A stretch of DNA of 50,540 nucleotides from Actinomadura sp. 7K507 (lineage in GTDB: Bacteria > Actinomycetota > Actinomycetes > Streptosporangiales > Streptosporangiaceae). Made by a program: the position numbers and the translations under genes. The notes under the pieces are model-generated. The model had not been told where the DNA came from, ran no database searches, and worked only from the letters and a program-made list of their open reading frames with translations. The DNA lies in contig NZ_SMKK01000028.1 in NCBI RefSeq assembly GCF_004348425.1, forward strand, positions 1 through 50,540, read 5' to 3'. Shown piece by piece: positions 1 through 9,306 of this stretch; the stretch's first letter is position 1; each line of letters opens with the position of its first letter.

Positions 1-352
1 GGGTCGGGTAGTCCTCGACGGGCAGCGTGAGGAGGCCGAACTCGGCGGGGCCGCAGCGGACCACGACCTCCGAGCCCTTCGTGAAGATATCCACAGGCTG
101 TGGAGGAAGGTTCCGGACGATGTCGGACAGGAGCCGTCCGGGGACGAGGACGCGGCCCGGCTCGGTGACGGTGGCCTCGTCCCGGGCGCGGGCCGACACC
201 TCGTAGTCGAACCCGGCCAGGGTCAGCTCTCCCTGGTCGGTGACCTCGATGAGCATGCCTGCCAGGACGGGGAGCGCGGGGCGTGAGGGCAGCGTCCGCG
301 CCGCCCACGCCACGGCGTCGGCGAGGGTCTGGCGGTCGACTCGGAACTCCAC
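1..352 (-). CDS. DNA polymerase III beta clamp (DnaN-like), N-terminal part
   Basis: The visible 117 residues form the first domain of a DnaN-type sliding clamp. The protein starts MEFRVDRQTLADAVAWAAR and continues with LPVLAGMLIEV, an LAGFDYEVSAR strand and VPGRLLSDIVRNLP, all in the family's usual order. GTG at 352 is chosen because AAAGG lies about 10 bases upstream and the family normally begins a few residues before the FRV strand. The gene runs off the left edge. It lies 76 bases downstream of ogt on the same strand, so it may be co-transcribed with the alkylation-repair genes. It is not in the usual dnaA-dnaN-recF setting as far as can be seen, so it may be a second clamp rather than the replicative one. 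Confidence 0.85.
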   Translation of the reverse strand, partial: MEFRVDRQTLADAVAWAARTLPSRPALPVLAGMLIEVTDQGELTLAGFDYEVSARARDEATVTEPGRVLVPGRLLSDIVRNLPPQPVDIFTKGSEVVVRCGPAEFGLLTLPVEDYPT

Positions 353-428
353 CTTGATCTGCCTTTCCGCGACTGCTTGACCGGCGGGAAGCGGCCATGA
401 CAGGCACGTTATCCCCAGGGTCGGACAG

Positions 429-938
429 TCAGAAGAGGGCGGCTTGGGTGGCGTGGGTCTCGCGTTCGAAGTCGAGGAGGTAGCGCTTGCGGTCGAGGCC
501 GCCGCCGTAGCCGGTGAGGTCGCCTGTGGAGCCGATGACGCGGTGGCAGGGGACGATGATGCCGACGGGGTTCCGTCCGTTGGCGAGGCCGACGGCTCGG
601 GACGCGGACGGCTTGCCCATCTCGACGGCGAGCTGGCCGTAGGTGGCGGTGTCTCCGTACGGAATCTCTTGGAGCAGTGCCCAGACGCGCTTCTGGAAGG
701 GCGTTCCGTGGAGGGTGAGCGGCAGGTCGAACTCTGTCAGTTCGCCGGCGAAGTATGCGGAGAGCTGTTCGGCGACGGTCGCGAAGGGTTCGGTGTCAGG
801 GTCGCCGGGTGCGCCGAAGGTCTCCTCGGCTGGACGGTGTCGCTGCACCTCCATGTAGAGGGCGGACAGGGCGCCGTCCAGGGCCACCAGTGTCAGTGGG
901 CCTACGGGACTGTCCACGACGACGTGCGTCGGGTTCAT
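429..938 (-). CDS. ogt: methylated-DNA--[protein]-cysteine S-methyltransferase
   Basis: This 169-residue protein is an O6-alkylguanine-DNA alkyltransferase that moves the alkyl group from O6-alkylguanine to its own cysteine. The active-site motif PCHR is at residues 130-133, giving acceptor Cys131. The DNA-binding helix-turn-helix region (TPFQKRVWALLQEIPYG, then SASRAVGLANGRNP) precedes it as in Ogt/AdaB. The start is the ATG at 938, with AGAGG about 10 bases upstream; the longer open frame runs back into the ada-alkA gene and is not credible. Only 19 bases separate it from the stop of ada-alkA, so the two form an alkylation-repair operon. Confidence 0.96.
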   Translation of the reverse strand: MNPTHVVVDSPVGPLTLVALDGALSALYMEVQRHRPAEETFGAPGDPDTEPFATVAEQLSAYFAGELTEFDLPLTLHGTPFQKRVWALLQEIPYGDTATYGQLAVEMGKPSASRAVGLANGRNPVGIIVPCHRVIGSTGDLTGYGGGLDRKRYLLDFERETHATQAALF

Positions 939-957
939 GAGGGCGATCCTCTCTTGG

Positions 958-2430
<1,473 letters not shown>

Positions 2431-2498
2431 GCCCTCCAGCATCACCGATGGTCACGCGATCCCACTGGCGAAAATCCGACATCATCCTCGCGCTGCAT

Positions 2499-2544
2499 TT
2501 GCCGCTTGCCTGAACGTGTGTTTAGTATGCTGAACATGTGTTCA
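2499..2544 (+). promoter_or_regulatory. tetR promoter with two dyad boxes (TetR operator and/or LexA-like box)
   Basis: A -35-like TTGCCG (2499-2504) and a -10 TAGTAT (2523-2528) are 18 bases apart. Two related dyads overlap them: TGAACGTGTGTTTA (2511-2524) and TGAACATGTGTTCA (2531-2544), 20 bases apart, about two helical turns. The second has 6-base inverted arms. Paired sites like this are typical of TetR autoregulation. The core GAACATGTGTTC also matches the actinobacterial LexA core GAAC-N4-GTTC and is identical to a 12-mer at 36708-36719. Confidence 0.6.
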
Positions 2545-3144
2545 ATGCTCGATGACCGGACGACCCGCGCCGTCATCCGCGACGAGGCGCTGCGGCTGTT
2601 CGCGGCGCGGGGCCCGGACGCGGTGACGGTACGGCAGGTCGCCGAGGCCGCCGGTGTCTCGGCGGCCCTGGTCATGCACCATTTCGGTTCGAAGGACGTG
2701 CTGCGCGAGAGTGTCGACCAGCACGTCCTGCAGATGTTCGACGGAATGCTCGGCGAACTGGCCGACGAGACCAATGCCGACCCCGGGTCACTGGCCAAGG
2801 CGGTGCTCCGGCACCTGCCGCCCGGCTCCCCCGTACCCGCGTATCTGCGGCGGCTCCTGCTCGGCGACGGCGAGCCTGGCCGGCGCCTGTTCCGGCGCTT
2901 GTACGACGTTGGCCGGGCCCAACTGGACACTATGGTCACCGCAGGCGAGGCGGATTCCGGCGACGATCCGGCCGTCCGCGCTGCGTTCCTGTTGGTCAAC
3001 GACCTGTCCGTCTTCCTGCTGCGGGACCGTCTGACCGACGTGCTGGGTTCCGACCCCTTGTCGACCGAAGGCATGACCAGGTGGGCGGACGAGGCGATGA
3101 CCATTTACGACAAGGGGCTAGGCGGAACGAGGTCAACACCATGA
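2545..3144 (+). CDS. TetR/AcrR family transcriptional regulator
   Basis: The 199-residue protein has a TetR N-terminal helix-turn-helix: TRAVIRDEALRLFAARG, then VTVRQVAEAAGVSAALVMHHFGSKD at about residues 30-55. The rest is a helical ligand-binding domain ending in a hydrophobic stretch, AAFLLVNDLSVFLLRD. ATG codons at 2527, 2536 and 2545 are all in frame; with the -10 at 2523-2528 the transcript would begin near 2535, so 2536 or 2545 on a nearly leaderless mRNA is likely. The stop overlaps the start of the next gene by ATGA, so the regulator and the membrane protein are translationally coupled. The effector is not evident. Confidence 0.93.
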   Translation: MLDDRTTRAVIRDEALRLFAARGPDAVTVRQVAEAAGVSAALVMHHFGSKDVLRESVDQHVLQMFDGMLGELADETNADPGSLAKAVLRHLPPGSPVPAYLRRLLLGDGEPGRRLFRRLYDVGRAQLDTMVTAGEADSGDDPAVRAAFLLVNDLSVFLLRDRLTDVLGSDPLSTEGMTRWADEAMTIYDKGLGGTRSTP

Positions 3145-3740
3145 CCGGCGGCCGAATCGACTGGGAAAGCACGTCGACGAAGCCGAGCTGGTTCCTCGGC
3201 AGTGGCGCCACCGGACCTGAACGCACCCTCGCTTACCTGGCCGGTGTGTTCGGCGCGGCCGTTCTGCTGTGGGCCGCCCGGGATCTGCCATGGCCCTGGT
3301 GGAAGTATCTGATCGGCGCAATCGTGGCGTACGACCTCGCCGGAGGGGTCGTCGCCAACGGGCTGAACGCCGTCAAGCGCTTCTACCATGGGCCGCTGCC
3401 GCTGCCGCCGACGCGCCTGAACCGGCTCCTGCACAACGAGATCGGGTTCGCCGCGTGCCACGTCCAGCCGATCGTGGTCGGCCTGCTGTTCGGCGGGCCG
3501 TGGTGGTGGGGACCCCTGTGGTACGCGTGGGCTCTGACCGGTGTCGTCCTCGTGGCACGCGCACCGCTCTACCTGGCCCGCCCGGTCGGGCTGTTCGCGG
3601 TCCTCGGCGGGGTGATGATCGCACCGTCGCTCTCCCATCCCGACGGCTTCGCCTGGCTGCCCGCCGCCCTGCTGATCAAGCTCGTCATCTCCCATGCCGT
3701 GCCCGAGGAGCCGTACGGACGATCCGCGCAGCGGCCATGA
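3141..3740 (+). CDS. integral membrane protein of unknown function
   Basis: I do not recognise the family. The 199-residue protein has about five hydrophobic segments: TLAYLAGVFGAAVLLWAA (about 29-46), a second at about 52-72, a tryptophan-rich one near 116-135, one near 136-160 and one near 170-180. The loop after the second helix contains NGLNAVKRFYHGPLP, and conserved-looking polar residues (HNEIGF, ACHVQP) lie just before the third helix. Start ATG 3141 overlaps the tetR stop by four bases. Coupling to a TetR regulator suggests that the regulator controls this protein, but no substrate can be assigned. Confidence 0.8.
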   Translation: MTGGRIDWESTSTKPSWFLGSGATGPERTLAYLAGVFGAAVLLWAARDLPWPWWKYLIGAIVAYDLAGGVVANGLNAVKRFYHGPLPLPPTRLNRLLHNEIGFAACHVQPIVVGLLFGGPWWWGPLWYAWALTGVVLVARAPLYLARPVGLFAVLGGVMIAPSLSHPDGFAWLPAALLIKLVISHAVPEEPYGRSAQRP

Positions 3741-3826
3741 CCTCCCAGGTAATCGATCTCCTGGCGCGGCGCTGGCAGCGTAGGGGCCACCGGGACGAAC
3801 CCGGCCGATCAAATGGGAGTCACGAC

Positions 3827-4189
3827 ATGAGCGACATTCAGCAGCGGGTCGAGCGGTACCTGGCCATCTGGAACGAGACCGCCCCGGCCGCCCGGCGCGC
3901 CGCGATCGACGAAATGTGGACGGAGCAGCCCGTGTACGTCGACCCACTCGGCGTGGCCGAGGGACGGGACGCGATCGACGCCTTCGTCGGCGCGGCGCAG
4001 CAGCAGTTCCCCGGCATGGTCTTCCGCCCCGCGGGCACCGTGGACGCCCACCACAACATCGCCCGCTTCACCTGGGAGCTCGGCCCCGAGGGCGGCGAGG
4101 CGATCGTGGTCGGCTTCGATGTGGCGGTGTTCTCCGACGACGGCCGCTTCGACCGCGTCCACGGCTTCCTCGACAAGGTCCCCGCCTGA
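3827..4189 (+). CDS. SnoaL/NTF2-like fold protein
   Basis: The 120-residue protein resembles the nuclear transport factor 2/SnoaL-like superfamily: an amphipathic N-terminal helix (VERYLAIWNET), then YVDPLGVAEGRDAIDAFV, then a beta-rich half with FTWELGPEGGEAIVVGFDVAVFSDDGRFDRVHGFLDKVP. Members are small isomerases, dehydratases or binding proteins; the active residues here cannot be assigned. ATG at 3827 has GGGAG seven bases upstream. It follows the membrane-protein gene after 86 bases and may belong to the same transcript. The next gene is convergent, 43 bases away. Confidence 0.85.
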   Translation: MSDIQQRVERYLAIWNETAPAARRAAIDEMWTEQPVYVDPLGVAEGRDAIDAFVGAAQQQFPGMVFRPAGTVDAHHNIARFTWELGPEGGEAIVVGFDVAVFSDDGRFDRVHGFLDKVPA

Positions 4190-4232
4190 CCCCACGGAGC
4201 GACCGGCGAGGACAGCGGGCAGGCGCGGCCCT

Positions 4233-5621
4233 TCAGGAACGGCGCAGGAACGTGCCGACGAGGGCCGCGCCCGCGAGGACGATCGCGGCGTTCACCGCCG
4301 TCGCGGTGTGGACGCCGCCGAGGACGGACGTGTTCGCGGTGGCCACGGCGCTCATCACGGGGATTCCGAGCGTGATCGCGACCTGCTGCGCCATGGTGGC
4401 GACGCCGGTCGCGAGGCCCTGGTCACCGTCCGGCAGCCCGGACGTCACGGTCCCCATGAACGCGACGATCGCGACGAGGTTCCCGAATCCGCCGATCGCG
4501 GTCGCGGCGAGCATCAGGGCGAGTCCGTCGCCCGACTCCCCGAGCCCCAGCAGCGCCGCCGTCGCCACCGCCTGCAGGACCAGTCCGGCGACCAGGGTGG
4601 CCCGGCCGCCGAACCGGCCCATGATCCGGGGGGCGGCCACGCCGCCGGCGAACGTCCCGGCGCCGAGGACGCCGAGCGCTAGCCCGGTGGTCAGCGGCGA
4701 GTACCCCAGCACTTTCTGCAGGTAGAGCGTCATGAGGAACACGAGCGACGTCTCAGTGGCGAACGCCACGAAACCGCCCACGCTGCCCCAGGAGACGGTC
4801 CGCCGCGTCAGGATCCTCAGCGGGGCGAGCGGGGCCGGCGACCGCCGCTCCACCAGGACGAACGCGACCAGCAGGACGGCCGCGGCGGCCAGCGCGCCGA
4901 GCGCGAGGGGGTCGCTCCAGCCCCGGGACCCGGCGGACGTGATCCCGTACACGAGGACGAGGAGGCCGCCGGTCACGGTCACGGCGCCGGGAATGTCGAG
5001 CTTCGCCCCGTCCCGCGAGCGGCTCTCGCCGACGACCACGGGCGTGACCGCGAGGATCAGCACCGCGACCGGCACATTGATCAGGAAGGCCCAGCGCCAG
5101 CTCAGCAGGTCCGTGAGCACCCCGCCGAGGATCGCGCCCACGGTGAACCCGGCGGACATCAGCGCGCCGCTGAGGCCGAGCGCCCGCGTCCGCAGCGGCC
5201 CTTCCGGGAAGGACGTGGTGATCAGCGACAGGGCGGCCGGTGTGGCGATCGCCGTGGCCAGGCCCTGGAGAACCCGTCCGGTCAGCAGCATCGCCGGTGA
5301 CGCGGCGAATCCGCCGATCAGGGAGCCGACGGCCAGGAGGGCCATGCCCGCGAGCAGCATCCGGCGCCGTCCGAAAAGGTCGGCTACACGGCCGAACAGC
5401 AACGTGAATCCGGCGGCCGGAAGGGCGAACGCGGTCGCGATCCATTGCAGGTCGTCCAGGCCGAAGCCCAGTCCCCTGCCGACGACAGGGAGCGCCACGT
5501 TGAGGATGGAGAAGTCGATGGCGAGCATGAACTGCGCGCCGAGCAGAAGGGTCAATACCAGCTTGTGCCGGGAAGACATCCGCTCAGGAGGAGCGGAGAC
5601 GTCCGTAGCGAGTGCGGTCAT
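4233..5621 (-). CDS. MFS drug transporter, DHA2 (14-helix) family
   Basis: The 462-residue protein is a drug:proton antiporter of the EmrB/QacA type. It has the first helix with LAIDFSILNVALP (a motif D1-like signature), the loop motif A GRVADLFGRRRMLLAGM, and the motif C-like GFTVGAILGGVLTDLLSWRWAFLINVPV typical of exporters. Length and hydrophobicity suit 14 membrane helices. ATG 5621 is preceded by GAGGG at about nine bases; the longer frame to 5678 runs into the promoter of the divergent gene. It shares a 107-base intergenic region with the XRE regulator at 5729, its most likely controller. Confidence 0.92.
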   Translation of the reverse strand: MTALATDVSAPPERMSSRHKLVLTLLLGAQFMLAIDFSILNVALPVVGRGLGFGLDDLQWIATAFALPAAGFTLLFGRVADLFGRRRMLLAGMALLAVGSLIGGFAASPAMLLTGRVLQGLATAIATPAALSLITTSFPEGPLRTRALGLSGALMSAGFTVGAILGGVLTDLLSWRWAFLINVPVAVLILAVTPVVVGESRSRDGAKLDIPGAVTVTGGLLVLVYGITSAGSRGWSDPLALGALAAAAVLLVAFVLVERRSPAPLAPLRILTRRTVSWGSVGGFVAFATETSLVFLMTLYLQKVLGYSPLTTGLALGVLGAGTFAGGVAAPRIMGRFGGRATLVAGLVLQAVATAALLGLGESGDGLALMLAATAIGGFGNLVAIVAFMGTVTSGLPDGDQGLATGVATMAQQVAITLGIPVMSAVATANTSVLGGVHTATAVNAAIVLAGAALVGTFLRRS

Positions 5622-5647
5622 GGCAGAGACCCTCGCGCCGTAGAGCG

Positions 5648-5690
5648 CTGCTACCCAGCCCCCGCCCGTTCGTACCATCCGCAGTAGCAG
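5648..5690. promoter_or_regulatory. inverted half-sites between MFS pump and XRE regulator
   Basis: CTGCTAC (5648-5654) and GTAGCAG (5684-5690) are perfect inverted 7-mers whose centres are 36 bases apart. They lie in the only intergenic space shared by the divergent MFS and XRE genes, so they are candidate half-sites for that regulator. A -10-like TAGCCT (5715-5720) sits nine bases before the XRE start, which would give a leaderless mRNA. Confidence 0.35.
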
Positions 5691-5728
5691 GCTCCGCGAC
5701 CGATTCGCCGCCGGATAGCCTCGGCGGC

Positions 5729-6616
5729 ATGGCCCGCAACGTCGGACTCGGCGAATTCCTCAGGTCGCGGCGGGCGCGGCTGCGGCCCGAGGACGTCGGC
5801 GTCCCCTCCTACGGGGGCCGCCGCCGCGTGCCGGGGCTGCGGCGGGAGGAGCTGGCGCAGCTCGCCGGCGTCAGCGTCGCCTACTACATCCGGCTCGAAC
5901 AGGGGACGGCCGACGGCGTGTCCACCGAGGTCCTGGACGCGATCTCGCGGGCGTTGCGGCTGGACGGCGACGAGCACACCCACCTTCACCGGCTCGCGCA
6001 CCCGCCGCGCCGGACCCCGGCCACCGCGCCGCCACGCCTGCGGGCCCCGCTGCGGCATCTCCTCGACTCGATCACCCACGCGCCCGCGTACGTGGTCGGG
6101 CACCACACGAACGTGGTCGCGTGGAACCGTCTCACCGCCGCCGTTTTCGTCGACCTCGCGAACGTCCCGGCGGACGAGCGGACGTGGTCGCACCAGATCC
6201 ACCTGAACGACGACTACAGGGCGCGCCTCGGGGACAACTGGCCCGCGGTCGCCCGGCGCAACGTCGCCTACCTGCGCTTCCGCGCGGGGGAGGACCCGGA
6301 CGACCCGCGGCTCCGCGCCCTGGTCGACCGCCTGCGGGAGCGAAGCCCCGAATTCGGGCGGATGTGGTCGGCGCATCACGTGACGGACCTGACGCACGGC
6401 GAGGCCCGCATCGACCACCCGGAGGCCGGGCGGCTCGTCCTGCCGTTCGAGACCCTGCACCTGCCCGGCGATCCCGACCTCAGCCGCCTGATGCTCTACG
6501 CGGCCGAGCCGGGCTCCCCCTCGGAGAAGGCGCTTCGAAGGCTGGCGGAGACGTCGGCCCTCCGCTCCAGCGCCGACCTGGACGGCGGGACGTCGCCGAC
6601 CGGTTCCACCGGCTGA
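5729..6616 (+). CDS. XRE-family regulator with MmyB-like ligand-binding domain
   Basis: The 295-residue protein has an N-terminal helix-turn-helix (LGEFLRSRRARLRPEDVG, then RVPGLRREELAQLAGVSVAYYIRLEQG, residues about 5-60) followed by a PAS-like MmyB domain from about residue 95 (LRHLLDSITHAPAYVVG, AWNRLTAAVF, ARRNVAYLRF). The signature GLRREELAQLAGVS is typical of this large actinobacterial family, whose members usually repress a divergent enzyme or transporter gene and may bind a small hydrophobic ligand. Start ATG 5729 is supported by homology of the N terminus. It is divergent from the MFS pump at 5621. Confidence 0.93.
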   Translation: MARNVGLGEFLRSRRARLRPEDVGVPSYGGRRRVPGLRREELAQLAGVSVAYYIRLEQGTADGVSTEVLDAISRALRLDGDEHTHLHRLAHPPRRTPATAPPRLRAPLRHLLDSITHAPAYVVGHHTNVVAWNRLTAAVFVDLANVPADERTWSHQIHLNDDYRARLGDNWPAVARRNVAYLRFRAGEDPDDPRLRALVDRLRERSPEFGRMWSAHHVTDLTHGEARIDHPEAGRLVLPFETLHLPGDPDLSRLMLYAAEPGSPSEKALRRLAETSALRSSADLDGGTSPTGSTG

Positions 6617-6717
6617 TCCGGTGGCATCTCCAGGACCCGGGCGTGCGCGGCGGCCACGTTCACGAGATGTGGGCGGTCAGGCTCCGCACGGCGTCGCCGC
6701 CGTTCTGGAAGTACGGC

Positions 6718-6904
6718 TCATCCGGTGCGCAGGCGCACCTCGCGATCCATGGTCAGCAAGACCGTGTTGACCAGGGCGACCGCGGCGAACGTGATCGCGA
6801 GCGCCGGTCGCGAAGCCCCACCATGCCAGGGCCGCGAAGGCCCCGATCTCCAGCAGGAAGGCCGTGCCCTCGTTCAGCACACGTAGGGCCGTTGGTAGTC
6901 GCAC
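6718..6904 (-). pseudogene. YrdB/DUF2568-like membrane protein gene, internally deleted and frameshifted
   Basis: Reading the minus strand from GTG 6904 (GGAGGGG about 11 bases upstream) gives VRLPTALRVLNEG, then FLLEIGAFAALAWWGFATG, the first helix of DUF2568-type proteins. A one-base frame change then leads to LAITFAAVALVNTVLL and a stop at 6718, which resembles the family's last helix. The span is 187 bases, not a multiple of three, and about half the usual 110-residue length: the middle helices are missing. Both ends are recognisable and the start signals intact, so this is a decayed gene. The family assignment is from memory of the motifs. Confidence 0.6.
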
Positions 6905-6950
6905 CAGCTGATTGTCCCCTCCGGAGCGCGGCGCCGCTACGGTACATCCT

Positions 6951-8105
6951 GTGGACCAGCTCACCTGGCAGGAGGACGGCCAGGCGCAGCACGTCCGCTG
7001 GCGGTCGGAGACCGGAGCGCCGCCGCCCCGCCGCGTCGTGGTCGCCGACGACGAGACGCGCGCGGACGACGCCTACCGGCTGGCCTGCGAGGGCACGGCT
7101 CTGCTGTGGCGTGGCGACTTCCAGAACGCGCGGCAACTCCTCACGGCGATGGCACGCCGGATCGACCGTCCTCCACGGCGACGCAGACGCAAGGCGGCGG
7201 AACCGTCCCAGGTACAGGCGTTCCACCTTCACCGCCAGGCACGTGCCCAGCGCGCGCGGACTCTCGCCATGCTCCTCATACCGTTCGATCCGGGCCACGT
7301 GATTCCGTTACGCCGCGCACCGGACGTGCAGGCGGCCTGCACCGAGGTGTACGGATCGGACGACCAGCCCTACGTGACGTCCCTACGTGAACTGCTCGGG
7401 CTGATCGGCGCCCACGAGTGGCGTGTGAAGGGCGTCCCGATCCGCGCGCTCGGCGGCGACCGGATCCACCCGCACTACGGCGTCTTCTCACCGGTCAGAG
7501 GGGAGTACGTCGACATGGTCGGCGCATCGCCACTGCCATCGACGACATCAGCCTTCGACATCGGCACCGGGACAGGTGTCCTCGCGGCTGTACTGGCGCG
7601 TCGCGGCATCCAACGCGTCATCGCCACAGACCACGACCCGCGCGCACTTGCATGCGCCCAGGAGAACCTCGACCGACTGGCCGTGTCGAAGCAGGTCGAC
7701 CTCGTCCAGGCCGACCTCTTCCCAGAGGGCCGGGCCGGGCTCGTCGTCTGCAACCCGCCCTGGGTGCCCGCCAAACCCAGCTCGTCCCTCGAACGCGCCG
7801 TCTACGACCCTGGCGCCCAGATGCTCCGCGGCTTCCTCGACGGCCTCACCGGACACCTGGAGCCGGCGGGTGAAGGCTGGCTGATCATGTCCGATCTGGC
7901 CGAGCACCTGGGCCTGCGCCCCCGGGGCGGCCTCCTCGCGATGTTCGAGTCGTCCGGACTGACGGTCGCGGGCCGCCTCGACACCCGGCCTGCCCACCCG
8001 CGCGCCACCGACCCCGACGACCCCCTCCACGCCGCCCGCGCCGCCGAAACGACCACCCTCTGGCGGCTCAGGCGTGGCTTCGATGGGCGGTCTCCGGGCC
8101 GATGA
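6951..8105 (+). CDS. class I SAM-dependent methyltransferase (HemK/PrmC-like motifs)
   Basis: The 384-residue protein has a C-terminal Rossmann-type methyltransferase domain. The SAM-binding motif I is FDIGTGTGVLAAVLARRG (202-219), the acidic residue after strand 2 is in ATDHDP, and the NPPW motif (268-271, VVCNPPWVPAKP) marks the group that methylates side-chain amides or nucleobase amines. The N-terminal 190 residues include a basic stretch (RRRRRK near 77) and substitute for the substrate domain; the substrate is unknown. GTG 6951 is chosen because MDQLTWQEDG looks like a true N terminus and TACGGT at 6938-6943 would give a leaderless transcript. Its 3' end overlaps the convergent XRE gene by 38 bases. 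Confidence 0.88.
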   Translation: MDQLTWQEDGQAQHVRWRSETGAPPPRRVVVADDETRADDAYRLACEGTALLWRGDFQNARQLLTAMARRIDRPPRRRRRKAAEPSQVQAFHLHRQARAQRARTLAMLLIPFDPGHVIPLRRAPDVQAACTEVYGSDDQPYVTSLRELLGLIGAHEWRVKGVPIRALGGDRIHPHYGVFSPVRGEYVDMVGASPLPSTTSAFDIGTGTGVLAAVLARRGIQRVIATDHDPRALACAQENLDRLAVSKQVDLVQADLFPEGRAGLVVCNPPWVPAKPSSSLERAVYDPGAQMLRGFLDGLTGHLEPAGEGWLIMSDLAEHLGLRPRGGLLAMFESSGLTVAGRLDTRPAHPRATDPDDPLHAARAAETTTLWRLRRGFDGRSPGR

Positions 8106-8922
8106 CGCGGAGGAGCTCCAGGGCGTCGACGCCGGCGGTCCCGGGCGGCGGGGTGAAGACGGTCAGCCGCTGATCCTCGGCGGGGGTCAGCAGGACCTCC
8201 GCGTCGAACTCGATGGCGCCGATCTCCGGATGCAGGACCTTCATGCGGCTGGTGCGGCGCACGGCGACCTCGTGCCGCCGCCAGCGCCGCGCGAACTCCT
8301 CGCTGGCGTCGCGCAGGCGTCCGACCAGGGCGGACGCGGCGGCGTCGTTGCCCCGGCGGGCGACGGCGGCGCGCAGGTCGGCGACGTGCAGGCGGCTGTA
8401 GCGGTCATAATCGTCCTCCGGGTACGCCTCGCGGACGAGCGGATCGGTGAACCACCGCCACACGATGTTGCGGTCCCCCTCCTCGACCGTGCAGACGCAG
8501 CCGAACAGGAACTCGGCCATCGCGTTCATCGCGAGGACGTCTCCCAGGTCGCCGATGATCTGCGCGGGCGTCTCATGGAGCCGGTCCAGCAGATACAGCA
8601 GGCCGGGCCGGACGTGCTCGCCCGCGAACGGCCCGGCGGGCGGCCGGTGCCCGGCGAGGACGTACAGATGGTCGCGTTCGTCGCCGGTCAGCCGGAGCGC
8701 GCGGGCGAGCGCACCGAGCAGCTGTGTGGACGGCTGCGGGCTCCGCGCCTGCTCGAGACGCATGTAGTAGTCGGCGGACATGCCCGCGAGCTGCGAAACC
8801 TCCTCCCGGCGCAGCCCCGGCGTGCGGCGGCGCGGCCCCGCCGCCAGGCCGACCTCCCGGGGACGGAGCCGCTCCCTCGATCGGCGCAGGAAATCGGCGA
8901 GCTGGCGGCGGTCCATGTCCAT
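8068..8922 (-). CDS. XRE-family regulator with MmyB-like ligand-binding domain
   Basis: The 284-residue protein belongs to the same family as the regulator at 5729: LADFLRRSRERLRP, then TPGLRREEVSQLAGMSADYYMRLEQ (about residues 30-60), followed by an MmyB-like domain (LLYLLDRLHETPAQIIGDLGDVLAMN, VADLRAAVARRG). Such regulators commonly control a divergent short-chain dehydrogenase or reductase. That fits here, because beyond the decayed hydrolase the next intact divergent gene is an SDR. ATG 8922 is used; ATG 8916 is possible. Its 3' end overlaps the methyltransferase gene tail to tail. Confidence 0.93.
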   Translation of the reverse strand: MDMDRRQLADFLRRSRERLRPREVGLAAGPRRRTPGLRREEVSQLAGMSADYYMRLEQARSPQPSTQLLGALARALRLTGDERDHLYVLAGHRPPAGPFAGEHVRPGLLYLLDRLHETPAQIIGDLGDVLAMNAMAEFLFGCVCTVEEGDRNIVWRWFTDPLVREAYPEDDYDRYSRLHVADLRAAVARRGNDAAASALVGRLRDASEEFARRWRRHEVAVRRTSRMKVLHPEIGAIEFDAEVLLTPAEDQRLTVFTPPPGTAGVDALELLRVIGPETAHRSHA

Positions 8923-9025
8923 GACGTCAATGATCCGTCATCGCCGGGCACCGAGCCTGGGATCGCTTGTCCTAGCCAGAGCGGTCCGCTCCTCATCGAC
9001 CGGCCGCGCTGGCAGCGTCGGAGCC

Positions 9026-9270
9026 ATGACGAAACTCACCGTCGGAAACACACACATCACCTACCGGACCACGGGTTCCGGTCCAGCTCTGGTCCTCGTC
9101 CACGGCGTGGGGCCCGGATCGGCCATGTGGGACGAGCCCGCCGGCCGCCTCTCCGGCCGCAACACCGTGGTCCTGCCCGACCTCGCGAACTCGACACCGG
9201 CCACGTGGCGATGGCGGAACGACCTGACGAGTTCGAGAAGCTCGTGCGGGGCTTCCTCGACAGGCCATAG
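9026..9270 (+). pseudogene. alpha/beta hydrolase gene, internally deleted and frameshifted
   Basis: From ATG 9026 the frame encodes an alpha/beta-hydrolase N terminus: MTKLTVGNTHITYRTTGSGP, then LVLVHGVGPGSAMWD (oxyanion-hole HG motif) and VVLPDLANS. The next recognisable piece is in another frame: DTGHVAMAERPDEFEKLV, then RGFLDRP and TAG at 9268-9270. This is the usual C terminus, with the catalytic His in GHVAMAERP. The nucleophile elbow, lid and catalytic acid are all missing, so about 170 residues were deleted near 9185-9200. The product would not be functional. It lies between the XRE regulator and the SDR, suggesting it was once part of that regulated unit. Confidence 0.75.
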
Positions 9271-9306
9271 GCGGCCCGGGGTTACTCGGCGCGCGCGCAG
9301 AGCACG

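Noticed and set aside
88..106. TATCCACAG/CTGTGGA near the left edge as DnaA boxes
   Set aside because: They lie inside the coding sequence of the clamp gene and encode conserved residues; a single imperfect pair is not evidence of an origin.
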